Assembly (NCBI RefSeq): GCF_004923315.1
Contig: NZ_CP039649.1
Coordinates: 768,001-832,000 of the forward strand
DNA length: 64,000 nucleotides
Direction of reading: 5' to 3'
From: Azospirillum sp. TSA2s
GTDB taxonomy: Bacteria > Pseudomonadota > Alphaproteobacteria > Azospirillales > Azospirillaceae
Below are positions 35,798 through 44,241 of this stretch, piece after piece; the first letter of the stretch is position 1; each line of letters starts with the position of its first letter. The position numbers and the translations under genes were made by a program. The notes under the pieces are model-generated. The model worked only from the letters and a program-made list of their open reading frames with translations. It searched no databases and was not told the origin of the DNA.

Positions 35798-38445
35798 GCC
35801 CGCCCCTCCCCTTCCACCACATCGAACGCGGCCGGCGGCAGCCCGGCGCACCAGCGGCGCCATGCGGTGCGATAGCCGGCCTCCACCGCGCGGGCATAGC
35901 CGGCCTCGTCCATCAGCGCCGACCGCCGCATCCGTTCACGCAGACCCTCGCGCTGCGCGTCGAGGAAGCCACGGTCGCTCGCCAGCCGCACGCCCTGCGC
36001 CAGATAGCCGTCATCGTCCTGCGTCACCAGATCCGCGATCCCGACCGCGTCGAGCATGGTGGCGCCCCAGCGGCCGATCTTGGTCGGCCCGCTCTGGTTC
36101 AGCACCGGCACGCCCATCCACAGCGCGTCGCAGATGGTGGTTCCGCCATTGGCGAAGACGGGGTCCAGCGCCACGTCGATGGTGAGGTAATCCTGGTACG
36201 GATCGGGAGTGATGCCGCGCAGTTCCAGCCGCTCCGCCCCGATGCCGTGCCGTGCGAAGGCGGCCAGCAGGCGCCGGTCGGCACCGCCGCCACTGCCCAG
36301 CCCCCGCCATTTCAGCACCAGCCGCGCCGTCGGCACCAAAGCCAGCAGCCGCGCCCACAGGGCGATGGTGGCGGCGTTCACCTTGGTGATGTTGTTGAAG
36401 GACCCGAAGGTGACATTGCCGTTGCGCTCGATCGGCGGCCGGTCCGGCGGTGCGAAACCGGATTCCGCCGGGCGGTAGCACAGCACGCATCCCGGCAGCC
36501 GGATCAGCTTCTCCACATGCAGCACATCCGCCCCCGGCGGCGCCACGCGGGGATCGGCGATCTGGTAATCGACGGCACTCAGCCCCGTCGTGTTGGGATA
36601 GAGCGGCAGGCTGACCTGCAGCGGCGCCGGGCCGCGTGCCACCAGCGGCATGCGGTTGCGCGACATGTGGCCGCCGGCATCGACCAGGATGTCGATGCGG
36701 TCCTGCCGGATCCGGCGGTCGAGATCCTCGTCCGACAGGGCCGCCACGTCGCGCCAGCGGTCGGCCGCCGCCTGGAAACGCTCGGTGGTGGCATCGCGGC
36801 TGCGGTCGTTGTGATAGCAGGTGACCTCCACCGCCCGGCGGTCGTGCCCCTCGATCAGCGGCAGCAGGAAATGGTAGCCCGGCCCCGGATAGCGCTGGAA
36901 GTCCGGCGACAGGTAGCCGACGCGCAAACGCCGGTCCGGATCGCGGCTCTCCACCGCATGGGGCGCCGCCGGAACCGCCGGCAGATGCCGCTCGAAGGCG
37001 CGGTGTTCGCGGAAGACCCCCACCGGATCGGCCCGGTCGTCGAAGCACAGGCAGAACAGCATGTTGGAGCGGATCGTCGCATCGTCCGGCGCCCGGTCGA
37101 GCGCAGCGCGGAAGGCCGCCACCGCCTCCCCATGCAGCCCCAGCGCCATCCAGGCGACGCCGAGATTTGAATAGGCGAGCGGCAGTTGCCCCCCATCCTG
37201 CTCCATTTCGCCGAGCCGCCTTGCCCGCTCCAGCGGCTGGATCGCCTCCTCCGCCGCATTGGCATCCAGCAGCAAGGTGCCGATGTTGACCCAGGCCGCC
37301 GTGTCGTCGGGCATCAGCGCCAGCGCCCGCCGGTGCCAGGACAGCGCCGCCTCCGGCTGCGAGGCCAGTTGGAAGGCGGATCCGGCATTGGCCGCCAGCG
37401 CCGCGTCGCCGGGCGCCACGCGCACCGCGCGCAGGCTCCACCGCGTTGCCCGTTCCACCCCCAGTGTCGCCCGCGCCAGCCCAAGCCCCGACAGCGCCAG
37501 CCCTGAGGCCGGCGCCAGGGCCAGCGCATGGCGGTATGCCCGCTCCGCCTCCGCGGTCCGCCGGCCATAGAGCTGCCCGGCCAGCGCCAGCACCGGCTCG
37601 TCGGCCAGCGGCTCCAGCCTCACCAGCCGCGCCAGCCAAACCGGATCGCTTTCGGAAACCCCCAGGCTCCGCACCGCCGCCGGATGCCCCGGATCCAGCG
37701 TCAGCAGCCGGCGCGCCGCCGCCAGGGCTCCCGCCCCGTTGCCGACCTGCTGCCGGATCTGCACGCATTGCTCCAGCGGCTCCATCATCTGCGGCGCCAG
37801 CCCGGCCAGCGCCCGGAAGGCCGCCTCCGCCCGATCCGGCCGGCCGGCGTCGCGCAGGGCCGCCCCCCGGTTGAAGGCGGCCAGCACCCGGTGCGGCTCC
37901 AGCCTCGCCGCCCGCCCATACCAGTCGGCCGCCGGCAGGAAGCGCCCGCAATCGTACAGCGCGTCGCCCAGATCCCCGGCGCTCCCGGCGTCGGCCGGTT
38001 CCAGCGCCATCGCGCGCAGCAGTGCCTGCGCCGCCGGTCCCTGCTGGCCCAGCCGCGTCCGCACCGCCGCCTCCATCCGCGCCGGCGACGGGTCGAGCGG
38101 CGCCAGACGGGCCGCATTGCGGAAGGCCGTCGCGGCCTCCTCCCACCGCTCCGCCTCCTCCAGCAGCCGGCCCAGATTGGCATGGAAGATCGGCTGCTTC
38201 GGATCGGCCTTCATCGCCTGCCGGATCCGCTCGATCCCCTCCGCCAGCGCACCGGTCTGCGCCTTGATCAGGCCCGACAGGTGCAGCGCGTCCGCCTGCC
38301 TCGGCAGCCGCTTCAGCACCTGCTCGTAGAGCGTCGCCGCCTCGGCCAGCTGCCCGTTCTGGTGATGGGTGACGGCACGGGTCAGCAGCGCCTGTGCGTC
38401 GGCGGTGCCCGACGGGCGATACGGCGGGCGATGGTTCGGTTTCAT
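35794..38445 (-). CDS. TPR-containing O-GlcNAc-transferase-like glycosyltransferase (GT41/SPINDLY type)
   Basis: 883 residues. About 450 N-terminal residues form tandem tetratricopeptide repeats (first clear ones LLTRAVTHHQNGQLAEAATLYEQ and ALHLSGLIKAQ). The catalytic half has RVGYLSPDFQRYPGPGYHF, DILVDAGGHMSRNRM, FGSFNNITKVN and LDPVFANGGTTICDALWMGVPVL, all GT41 landmarks. Bacterial members modify proteins, often flagellin or secreted proteins. Start taken at MKPNHRPPYRPSG; an in-frame start 44 codons upstream exists but is low-complexity. Coupled to the GT9 gene. It sits beside replication genes with no flagellar context. Confidence 0.88.
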   Translation of the reverse strand: MKPNHRPPYRPSGTADAQALLTRAVTHHQNGQLAEAATLYEQVLKRLPRQADALHLSGLIKAQTGALAEGIERIRQAMKADPKQPIFHANLGRLLEEAERWEEAATAFRNAARLAPLDPSPARMEAAVRTRLGQQGPAAQALLRAMALEPADAGSAGDLGDALYDCGRFLPAADWYGRAARLEPHRVLAAFNRGAALRDAGRPDRAEAAFRALAGLAPQMMEPLEQCVQIRQQVGNGAGALAAARRLLTLDPGHPAAVRSLGVSESDPVWLARLVRLEPLADEPVLALAGQLYGRRTAEAERAYRHALALAPASGLALSGLGLARATLGVERATRWSLRAVRVAPGDAALAANAGSAFQLASQPEAALSWHRRALALMPDDTAAWVNIGTLLLDANAAEEAIQPLERARRLGEMEQDGGQLPLAYSNLGVAWMALGLHGEAVAAFRAALDRAPDDATIRSNMLFCLCFDDRADPVGVFREHRAFERHLPAVPAAPHAVESRDPDRRLRVGYLSPDFQRYPGPGYHFLLPLIEGHDRRAVEVTCYHNDRSRDATTERFQAAADRWRDVAALSDEDLDRRIRQDRIDILVDAGGHMSRNRMPLVARGPAPLQVSLPLYPNTTGLSAVDYQIADPRVAPPGADVLHVEKLIRLPGCVLCYRPAESGFAPPDRPPIERNGNVTFGSFNNITKVNAATIALWARLLALVPTARLVLKWRGLGSGGGADRRLLAAFARHGIGAERLELRGITPDPYQDYLTIDVALDPVFANGGTTICDALWMGVPVLNQSGPTKIGRWGATMLDAVGIADLVTQDDDGYLAQGVRLASDRGFLDAQREGLRERMRRSALMDEAGYARAVEAGYRTAWRRWCAGLPPAAFDVVEGEGRA

Positions 38446-39133
38446 CCGCTGGCGGTACTCTCTGGTGGTCCGACGGATAATGCTGGCCGCCATGGGGCGA
38501 ATGCAACATTGGCGATTGATCACCCGGCGGCGGGACAAGCGCCAGTTCGCGCTGCCGCTCGGCCAGGGCCGCTTCACGGGCGCGGGTGCGGCGGCGCTGC
38601 TCCTCGGTGCGGGCGCGCAAGTGCTGCTCCTGGCGCAGCCGGCCGGCCAGCCGCTTCAGATCGTCGGCGGCGCGGCTTTCCGCCGCCGGCGGCAGGGCGC
38701 CCAGCGCCTCGCGGAAGTCGCCCAGCGTCGGAAAGCGGCTCCAGCCGCTGCGGAACCCCGCCCACACCGCCTCGAAGGCCGCCATCCAGCGGTCGGCCGG
38801 CCAGCCCGCCATCACCCGCACGTCGGCCTCCAGCAGGTCGGCGTCGGGCAACTCAAGCGCGAAGCGCTCGGCCAGCTTCTCCAGCCCGATCAGCACATTC
38901 TCGATGCCGATCGCCGGGGTCAGCGCGCCGATGGCCTGCTCGACCCGGTCGGCCAGCGCGCCGATCTCCTCGGGCGACAGATCCCGCGTCTCGAACCGCA
39001 GATCCGCCGCCTCAAGCCTGGCCAGCGAGGCGAAGGCGCAAGGCTGCAAGGGTTTCACGGTTGCGGCCGGCGGCATCGGAGACGGAATTTGCGTGTGGGG
39101 GGCCGGCACGCAGAGGGCTTGAGCGGCGGTCAT
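38446..39133 (-). CDS. Coding-like open frame without its own stop, next to the replication helper gene
   Basis: An ATG at 39133 (MTAAQALCV) follows a good GGGAG site and lies inside the 3' end of the DnaT-like gene (122-bp overlap). The frame then has clear protein character: DLSPEEIGALADRVEQAIGAL, ELPDADLLEADVRVMAGWP, and a coiled-coil Arg/Glu-rich stretch (RLAGRLRQEQHLRARTEEQ). It meets no stop before the TPR gene start and stays open in that gene's wrong frame to 36011 (1040 codons). The end is therefore uncertain: a lost stop, a deletion that fused this locus to the glycosyltransferase gene, or a long readthrough product. No family recognised. Confidence 0.5.
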
Positions 39134-39833
39134 TGCGAGGCTCCCGGCGGGATTGTGGGGCGGAGGACTGGACGGACGGCTGAGAGGCAGGTGTGGCGGA
39201 TGGCTCGGCCGGCGCCACAAGCTCGCGGGCGATCCAGCGGCGCCAGGCGGCTCCCGGATCCGGCGGGCGGTAGCCGTTGCGGCGGTGGGCCTTGCGGCAC
39301 CAGGACACGAACTTGGCCGTCACCCGGCCGGCATCGACCTCCGGCCGCTCTGCCGCCGCCCAGGCCAGATCGGCGGCATCCGGCTGCCAGTCCGCCGGCA
39401 AAGCCTCGTCCCGCCGATCCATCTCCCCACGATCCATGCTCCCACCCGAGGGGGAGGAGGAGGATTCAGGATTCTGGGATTCCAAGGAAATGCCGGCCGG
39501 CGAACCGCTGCTGTCAGCCGGCTGACAGGACATGCCGGCGGTAAAGCCCTCCATCCCCGCCAGCTGATAGGCGAAGCCGCGCAGGCCCCGGCGCGGCTTG
39601 GCGCAGACCAGCGCCGCCGCCGTTTCCCGCGACGCTTTCTCCTGCAGGCCCTTCAGCACGGCGTTGAACCAGGCGCGGCTTTGCCCCAGCTCTTCGGCCA
39701 GCTCCCCTTGCGTGGCGGTGCAGACACCGTCGCGGTCGGCATGGGCGTAGAGCGCGGACAACACCGCGATGTCGGCGGCCTGGATGCCGGGCACGGCGAT
39801 CCAGCGCCTGTACATGTCGATGTATGGCTTCAT
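39012..39833 (-). CDS. Replication-associated helix-turn-helix / DnaT-like protein
   Basis: 273 residues. The N-terminal winged-helix-like part (AADIAVLSALYAHADRDGVCTATQGELAEELGQ..., about 19-52) is typical of plasmid and phage replication proteins. After a Ser/Pro-rich linker comes LPADWQPDAADLAWAA...KFVSWCRKAH...WRRWIARE (about 145-207), the W-x-P...KF...W...W-x-x-W-I pattern of the DnaT-like DNA-binding domain. It may help load helicase at the adjacent origin. Divergent from repA across the iteron region. Confidence 0.75.
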   Translation of the reverse strand: MKPYIDMYRRWIAVPGIQAADIAVLSALYAHADRDGVCTATQGELAEELGQSRAWFNAVLKGLQEKASRETAAALVCAKPRRGLRGFAYQLAGMEGFTAGMSCQPADSSGSPAGISLESQNPESSSSPSGGSMDRGEMDRRDEALPADWQPDAADLAWAAAERPEVDAGRVTAKFVSWCRKAHRRNGYRPPDPGAAWRRWIARELVAPAEPSATPASQPSVQSSAPQSRREPRNDRRSSPLRAGPPHANSVSDAAGRNRETLAALRLRLAGQA

Positions 39834-40004
39834 TGCGTTACCCGTCTGTCGGTCGATCCGTGGACGGGCGGAGACAAGGGAATGGCGTCAACGGACTCGC
39901 TCTTGAATCCGCTTGGCTTTGCGGGCCTGCCCTGCCATCATGGAGTCGCCAAACCGCCAGATGTGGGGTGCCCGGGTTTCCCTCGGTCTCCTCCGTCCGA
40001 CACG

Positions 40005-40037
40005 AAGGGCCCGGAGCAATCCGGGCCTTTTGTGTTT
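40005..40037 (+). terminator. Intrinsic terminator-like hairpin in the origin region with no upstream gene
   Basis: Stem GGCCCGGA / TCCGGGCC with tetraloop GCAA, followed by TTTTGTGTTT. In the plus direction no gene precedes it (the nearest, 39012-39833, is on the other strand). It could end a short untranslated RNA started between 39834 and 40000. Confidence 0.6.
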
Positions 40038-40310
40038 GCGGAGGTCGGTTCTCCGTTACCGCATGCTGCTCGTTCCTTCAGAAGACACGGATGCAAACAC
40101 CCGTGGCGCCGGCCAGCATCTGGCAAGGGCGCATGTCGATGGCGTAAGGGCGGTTTTCGCCCGTTTTTTGAAATGTGTACGTGCCGTCGCGCATCTGTCC
40201 ACGGTCTTGGAAAAATCCCCCGCCGGCGGCATTTCGCGGACGCTCGGCGGGATTCTCACGGCGGAATCAACCACTTGGACCGGAGTCACCGCGGCCGGCC
40301 GCCTGCAAGT

Positions 40311-40811
40311 GTCGCCGTTGTGCCGAAAGATTCGGGTCCAAACGTCGTCGTTGTGCCGAAAGATTCTTGGGCATCGGCAGCGTGCGACGGCCGGATCGTG
40401 GTGTCGAACGTCGCCGTTCTGCCGAATGATGGAGCGGATCTCTCCCCTCCCCCACCCTCCCCGGGATGGAATCGGCGGGGAATCGGGCGGGAATCGGCCC
40501 TTCGGCGGATCGTCCGAACGTCGCCGTTCTGCCAGTCGAAGGCCATCCAAGGGGGCATCCGGCCGCCATCGGAGGGTGGAAGCACCACAATAACTCAATG
40601 AAATCAGTGCTCTGCCCGTCGATCCCCCCGCCCTGCCCCCCTCCGGCACGGCAGAACGCAGACGTTGGCGCCGCCATCGCCCGGCGGCAGCCGGTCCGCC
40701 GCCGCGTCATCGGCCCGCATCCGCCCCCGGCCGGCAAAACTGGCAGAACGGCGACATTCGGCACCCCAATCCGCCCCGGTCACGGGAATCTTTCGGCAGA
40801 ACGGCGACGTT
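40311..40811. promoter_or_regulatory. Iteron cluster, probable origin of replication
   Basis: Seven copies of a ~20-26 bp repeat with core GTCGCCGTT(C/G)TGCCGAA and full-length tail AGATTC. Direct copies start at 40311, 40344, 40410 and 40520; inverted copies lie at about 40649-40665, 40742-40755 and 40786-40811. The copies at 40311, 40344 and 40786 are longest and keep the AAAGATTC tail. The cluster lies just upstream of repA, the usual place for initiator binding and copy control. One DnaA-box-like TGTGGATTA (one mismatch) lies at 40844-40852. Besides the iterons and the hairpin at 40005, the gap 39834-40897 holds no convincing gene. Confidence 0.85.
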
Positions 40812-40897
40812 TGGTCCGGCAGTGTGGAACAGGGCGGCAGGCTTGTGGATTATGGCTAGGACCCCTTCAAGCCGCACGGGACCCGCGGAGAGATCGC

Positions 40898-41842
40898 ATG
40901 ACCCAGACCACCAACGCCGAGCTGCTCGACCGGCCGCTGCAATTGGCTCTGCGGCTCGATTCCCCGCTGACCGGCGATGTCCAGAACGACCGCCACATGA
41001 TGGTCTACAGCCTGTTCGGCCTGTCGAAGGACAAGGCGGAATCGCTGCCGACCTATGATGACGGCAAGGTGCGGATCGAGGTGCGGGCGCCGAAGAATGT
41101 CGGCGTTGCGACGATCTGGGACAAGGCGGTGCTGCTCTACGCCATCTCGCTGCTGCGCGAGAAGATGGACTCCGGCAAGGGCTCCAAGCTGGGCGAGTTG
41201 CACTTTACCACCAGCGACCTCCAGCGCATCGTCGGCAAGACCGCCGGCGGCAGCGCCTACGACAAGATCGAAGGGGCGCTGGAGCGGCTGCAGGGCACGC
41301 AGATCAAGACCAACCTGGAAACCGGCGGGGAGGGCGAGAGCGGCGCCTTCTCGTGGATTTCCGACTACAAGCTGCTCTACCAGCGCAAGAAGGACGGCGA
41401 GCGGGCGGTGCGCGGGCTGAAGCTGACGCTGTCGGGCTGGGTCACCCGCGCGGCGCTGGGCCACAATCTGCTGAGCTACGACGACCAGTATTTCGCGCTG
41501 AAGCCGGTGGAAAAGCGCCTCTACGAGATCGCCCGCGCCCACCTCGCCCGCGGCCATGCCTTCTGGATGGCGCTGGAGCCGCTGCGCAAGCGCGTCGGCT
41601 CCGACAACGACCTGCGCAAGTTCAAGAACGCGCTCGGCCCCGTCCTGGCCGCCGACCGCATCCCCGGCTATGGCGTGCGCATCGTCGAGACGGCGGAATA
41701 CAAGGAAACCATGAAGGCGCGCGGCGCCGTGCTCGGCCGCGTGCTGAACGCCGACCTGCCGGTCCTGTTCTGGAAGAAGGACCAGGGCCAGCCAGAAAAC
41801 TGGATCGACGTTCCCAAGGTGGAATACGATGAGACGGTGTGA
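40898..41842 (+). CDS. repA: Plasmid replication initiator protein (RepA-like)
   Basis: 314 residues from the ATG after GGAGAGA; longer upstream frames run through the iterons and are not coding. Family features: NDRHMMVYSLFGLSKDKAE, VATIWDKAVLLYAISLLREKM (about 68-88), LEGALERLQGTQIKTNLETG-like winged-helix region, LKLTLSGWVTRA and KRLYEIARAHLARG. These match the replication initiator protein A group common on alphaproteobacterial plasmids, not RepC. It should bind the iterons immediately upstream. Confidence 0.92.
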   Translation: MTQTTNAELLDRPLQLALRLDSPLTGDVQNDRHMMVYSLFGLSKDKAESLPTYDDGKVRIEVRAPKNVGVATIWDKAVLLYAISLLREKMDSGKGSKLGELHFTTSDLQRIVGKTAGGSAYDKIEGALERLQGTQIKTNLETGGEGESGAFSWISDYKLLYQRKKDGERAVRGLKLTLSGWVTRAALGHNLLSYDDQYFALKPVEKRLYEIARAHLARGHAFWMALEPLRKRVGSDNDLRKFKNALGPVLAADRIPGYGVRIVETAEYKETMKARGAVLGRVLNADLPVLFWKKDQGQPENWIDVPKVEYDETV

Positions 41843-41897
41843 ATTCCTGTAGGTTCGGGTTGCCGCATGGAAGTCTTGATGCCATTGCAAGAACCTC

Positions 41898-41980
41898 CGT
41901 CATCCCCGCGAAGGCGGGGATCCAGGCTTCCGCCAATCAGCCGCTGAGTCGGCTGGATTCCCGCCTTAGCGGGAATGACC
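41898..41980. repeat. Dispersed palindromic intergenic repeat, copy R4
   Basis: CGTCATCCCCGCGAAGGCGG ... CCGCCTTAGCGGGAATGACC, between repA and parA. It separates initiation and partition genes but leaves the AGGAGG site of parA untouched. Confidence 0.85.
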
Positions 41981-42107
41981 GGCTGCCATGGATGGGATCC
42001 GATCTGCCAAGCATGGCCGCCCCACCCGTTCGGTAGACACCCGTTGCCGGAGTGGCGACGACTTGCTAGGGTCGCTGCCAACCGGTGCCGGGGCAGGAGG
42101 ACGGGGC

Positions 42108-43130
42108 GTGACAGGGGAACAGTTGAAGGCGTTGCGGGAACGGCGCGGCCTGACCCAGACGCAGATGGCGGCTTACGTCAACGAGTTGACCGGCCGCAAA
42201 TACGACAAGCAGAGGTTGAGCAAGTGGGAAACCGGTAAGGAGGCCCTGCCCCGCGACCTGCTGGGCCGGCTTCTGCTGCTGGATCTGGAACGGCCGGAAA
42301 GCGCCCTGCCCCGCCGCGGCACCACCGTCGCCGTCGGCCTGCAGAAGGGCGGCACCGCCAAGACCGCGACCTCGATCAACCTCGCCTTCATCCTGGCGCG
42401 CGCCGGCAACCGCGTTCTGCTGGTCGATGCCGATCCGCAGGGCAATGCCACCGTCCATGTCGGCGTGCCGCAGACCGACGTGGTGGCGCTGACCGAGGCG
42501 GGGAAGGTTCTCTATCACGCGCTGATGGGCAAGACGCCGCTCGACGCGGTGATCCGCCCCACCAGCGTCGAGGGGCTGGACGTCGTCCCCTCCAGCATCG
42601 CGCTGGCCAGTGCCGACACCGAACTTCCTGGCAACCTGACCAACGCCCAGACCGCGCTGGCGGAGATGCTGGACGGCGTGCGCGAGCGTTATGACGTTAT
42701 CGTCATCGACTGCGCCCCCAACCTCGGCGCCGTGACCATCAACGCGCTGACCGCCGCCGATTACGTCCTGGTGCCCTGCCAGGCGGAGCCGCACGCCATC
42801 CTCGGCGTCAGCGCCTTCCTCGACACCGTCGCCAAGATCCAGCGGCGCCTCAACCCGCGGCTGGAGGTGCTGGGCATCCTGCCGACCATGGTCAATCCGC
42901 GCCAGACCCAGGACCGCTCGTCGCTCGACGACATCCAGCGCCTGTGGGGCGACAGCCGCCGCGTGTTCCCGCCGGTGCCGCGCGCCACCATCTACGCCCA
43001 GGCCGCCGGCGCCAACGTCATCACGCTGGATGCCGACATCGGTGCGCCGGGGGTGGAGAGCTATGCCGCCATCGCCTCGGCCCTGCTGACCGCCATGGGC
43101 CGCCTGCAGGAGACCGTCGATGCCGCCTAA
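42108..43130 (+). CDS. parA: ParA partition ATPase with N-terminal helix-turn-helix
   Basis: 340 residues from a GTG start with AGGAGG 8 nt upstream. The first ~60 residues are an XRE-like helix-turn-helix (LKALRERRGLTQTQMAAYV...QRLSKWETGKEALP). The ATPase domain has the deviant Walker A KGGTAKTATSINLA (about 77-90), VLLVDADPQGNAT, and Walker B VIVIDCAPNLGAV. Such fused HTH-ParA proteins usually repress their own operon as well as driving segregation. It overlaps parB by 11 bp. Confidence 0.93.
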   Translation: MTGEQLKALRERRGLTQTQMAAYVNELTGRKYDKQRLSKWETGKEALPRDLLGRLLLLDLERPESALPRRGTTVAVGLQKGGTAKTATSINLAFILARAGNRVLLVDADPQGNATVHVGVPQTDVVALTEAGKVLYHALMGKTPLDAVIRPTSVEGLDVVPSSIALASADTELPGNLTNAQTALAEMLDGVRERYDVIVIDCAPNLGAVTINALTAADYVLVPCQAEPHAILGVSAFLDTVAKIQRRLNPRLEVLGILPTMVNPRQTQDRSSLDDIQRLWGDSRRVFPPVPRATIYAQAAGANVITLDADIGAPGVESYAAIASALLTAMGRLQETVDAA

Positions 43131-43974
43131 GAAGCTGACCCGGCAGACCGCCGCCACCGTGCTCCAGGCCAAGGAGGCCGGCTTCGCCGCCGAGACCGAC
43201 CGCATGTTCGGGTTGAGCGGCGTGCTGCCCCGGCTGGTCGAGGTCGATCTGGACGCCGTGGAGACCAATCCCGGCCAGCCGCGCACCGTGTTCGACGACG
43301 AGTCCCTGCGCTCGCTGGCCGACTCCATCGCCCGCCACGGGTTGCAGCAACCCGTGCTGGTTCAGGAGGGTACGGAGAAGGGCCGCTATCGGCTGGTGGC
43401 CGGCGAACGGCGGCTGCGCGCCCACCGGCTGCTTGGCCGCGGCACCATCGCCGCCATCATCACCAAGGGCCGGCCCGAAGAGATCGCGCTGATCGAGAAT
43501 GTCCAGCGCGTGGACCTCGACGCCATCGACCTTGCCCGCGGCCTGTCGCAGCTGATCGAGGCGCATGGCTACACCCAGGCGGAGGTGGCGGCGGCCGTCG
43601 GCTGTTCGGAGGCCGAGGTGTCCAAGCGCCTGAAGGTGCTGCGCCTGCCCGACGACATCCTGGCCGACTACCGCGCCAATCCCGATGCGGTATCGCGCTC
43701 CGCCCTGGTCGAGCTGGCCTTCGTCGAGGACGAGGCGGAGCTGCGCCGGCTGTGGCAGACGGCGCGGACCGGCGGGCTGACCGTCGGTGCGGTGCGGGCG
43801 GCCCGGCCGGCGGCGTCCAGCACGGCAGAGCCGCTGCGGGTGTTGGGCAAAGCGATCAACCGGATGGACAAGGATCTCGCCGCCATCGACACCGTCGCCC
43901 AAGCCTTGCAACGCGAACACCGCGAACGGCTGCAGGTTCTGCGCGACCGCATCGACGCCCTGCTGAACGGCTGA
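43120..43974 (+). CDS. parB: ParB partition protein
   Basis: 284 residues. ParB/Sulfiredoxin N-terminal domain with NPGQPRTVFDDESLRSLADSI and the CTP-binding LVAGERRLRAHRLLG (about 90-104), then EEIALIENVQRVDLDAIDLARGL and a helix-turn-helix YTQAEVAAAVGCSEAEVSKRLK (about 150-171). It should bind parS and stimulate ParA. No parS identical to the chromosomal consensus was seen nearby; palindromes at 45706 and 45764 are candidates. Cotranscribed with parA. Confidence 0.94.
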   Translation: MPPKKLTRQTAATVLQAKEAGFAAETDRMFGLSGVLPRLVEVDLDAVETNPGQPRTVFDDESLRSLADSIARHGLQQPVLVQEGTEKGRYRLVAGERRLRAHRLLGRGTIAAIITKGRPEEIALIENVQRVDLDAIDLARGLSQLIEAHGYTQAEVAAAVGCSEAEVSKRLKVLRLPDDILADYRANPDAVSRSALVELAFVEDEAELRRLWQTARTGGLTVGAVRAARPAASSTAEPLRVLGKAINRMDKDLAAIDTVAQALQREHRERLQVLRDRIDALLNG

Positions 43975-44035
43975 GAGTTCGTGAGTCCTGCCAAGGTTTG
44001 ATTGCTCTCGAAGCCAAGCACCTCCCTCATCGACC

Positions 44036-44241
44036 GTCATTCCCGCGAAGGCCGGAATCCAGCCTGCGCAGGCACTTGTACTGGAAACTCTGGATCGCCG
44101 CCTCCGCGCTATGGCATTCAGACAATTCCAGACATCGCTAAGCTTCTGGAGCAAAAGGAACTTTGCGTCATCCCCGCGGAGGCGGGGATCCAGGAAACTC
44201 CGCAGATCAGCGGCGGATGTGGCTGGATTCCCGCCTTCGCG
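44036..44241. repeat. Degenerate (R5) and IS-split (R6, left part) copies of the dispersed repeat
   Basis: 44036-44110 holds a decayed copy beginning CGTCATTCCCGCGAAGGCCGG. 44140-44241 holds a good copy (CTGGAGCAAAAGGAACTTTG then CGTCATCCCCGCGGAGGC) that is cut at 44241 by the IS4 element and resumes at 45558. Together with parB's end this fills 43975-44241; no gene is present. Confidence 0.8.

Noticed and set aside
40898..43974. A repABC-type replication operon
   Set aside because: There is no RepC and the order is repA (initiator), then parA and parB with an iteron origin upstream of the initiator, unlike repABC.
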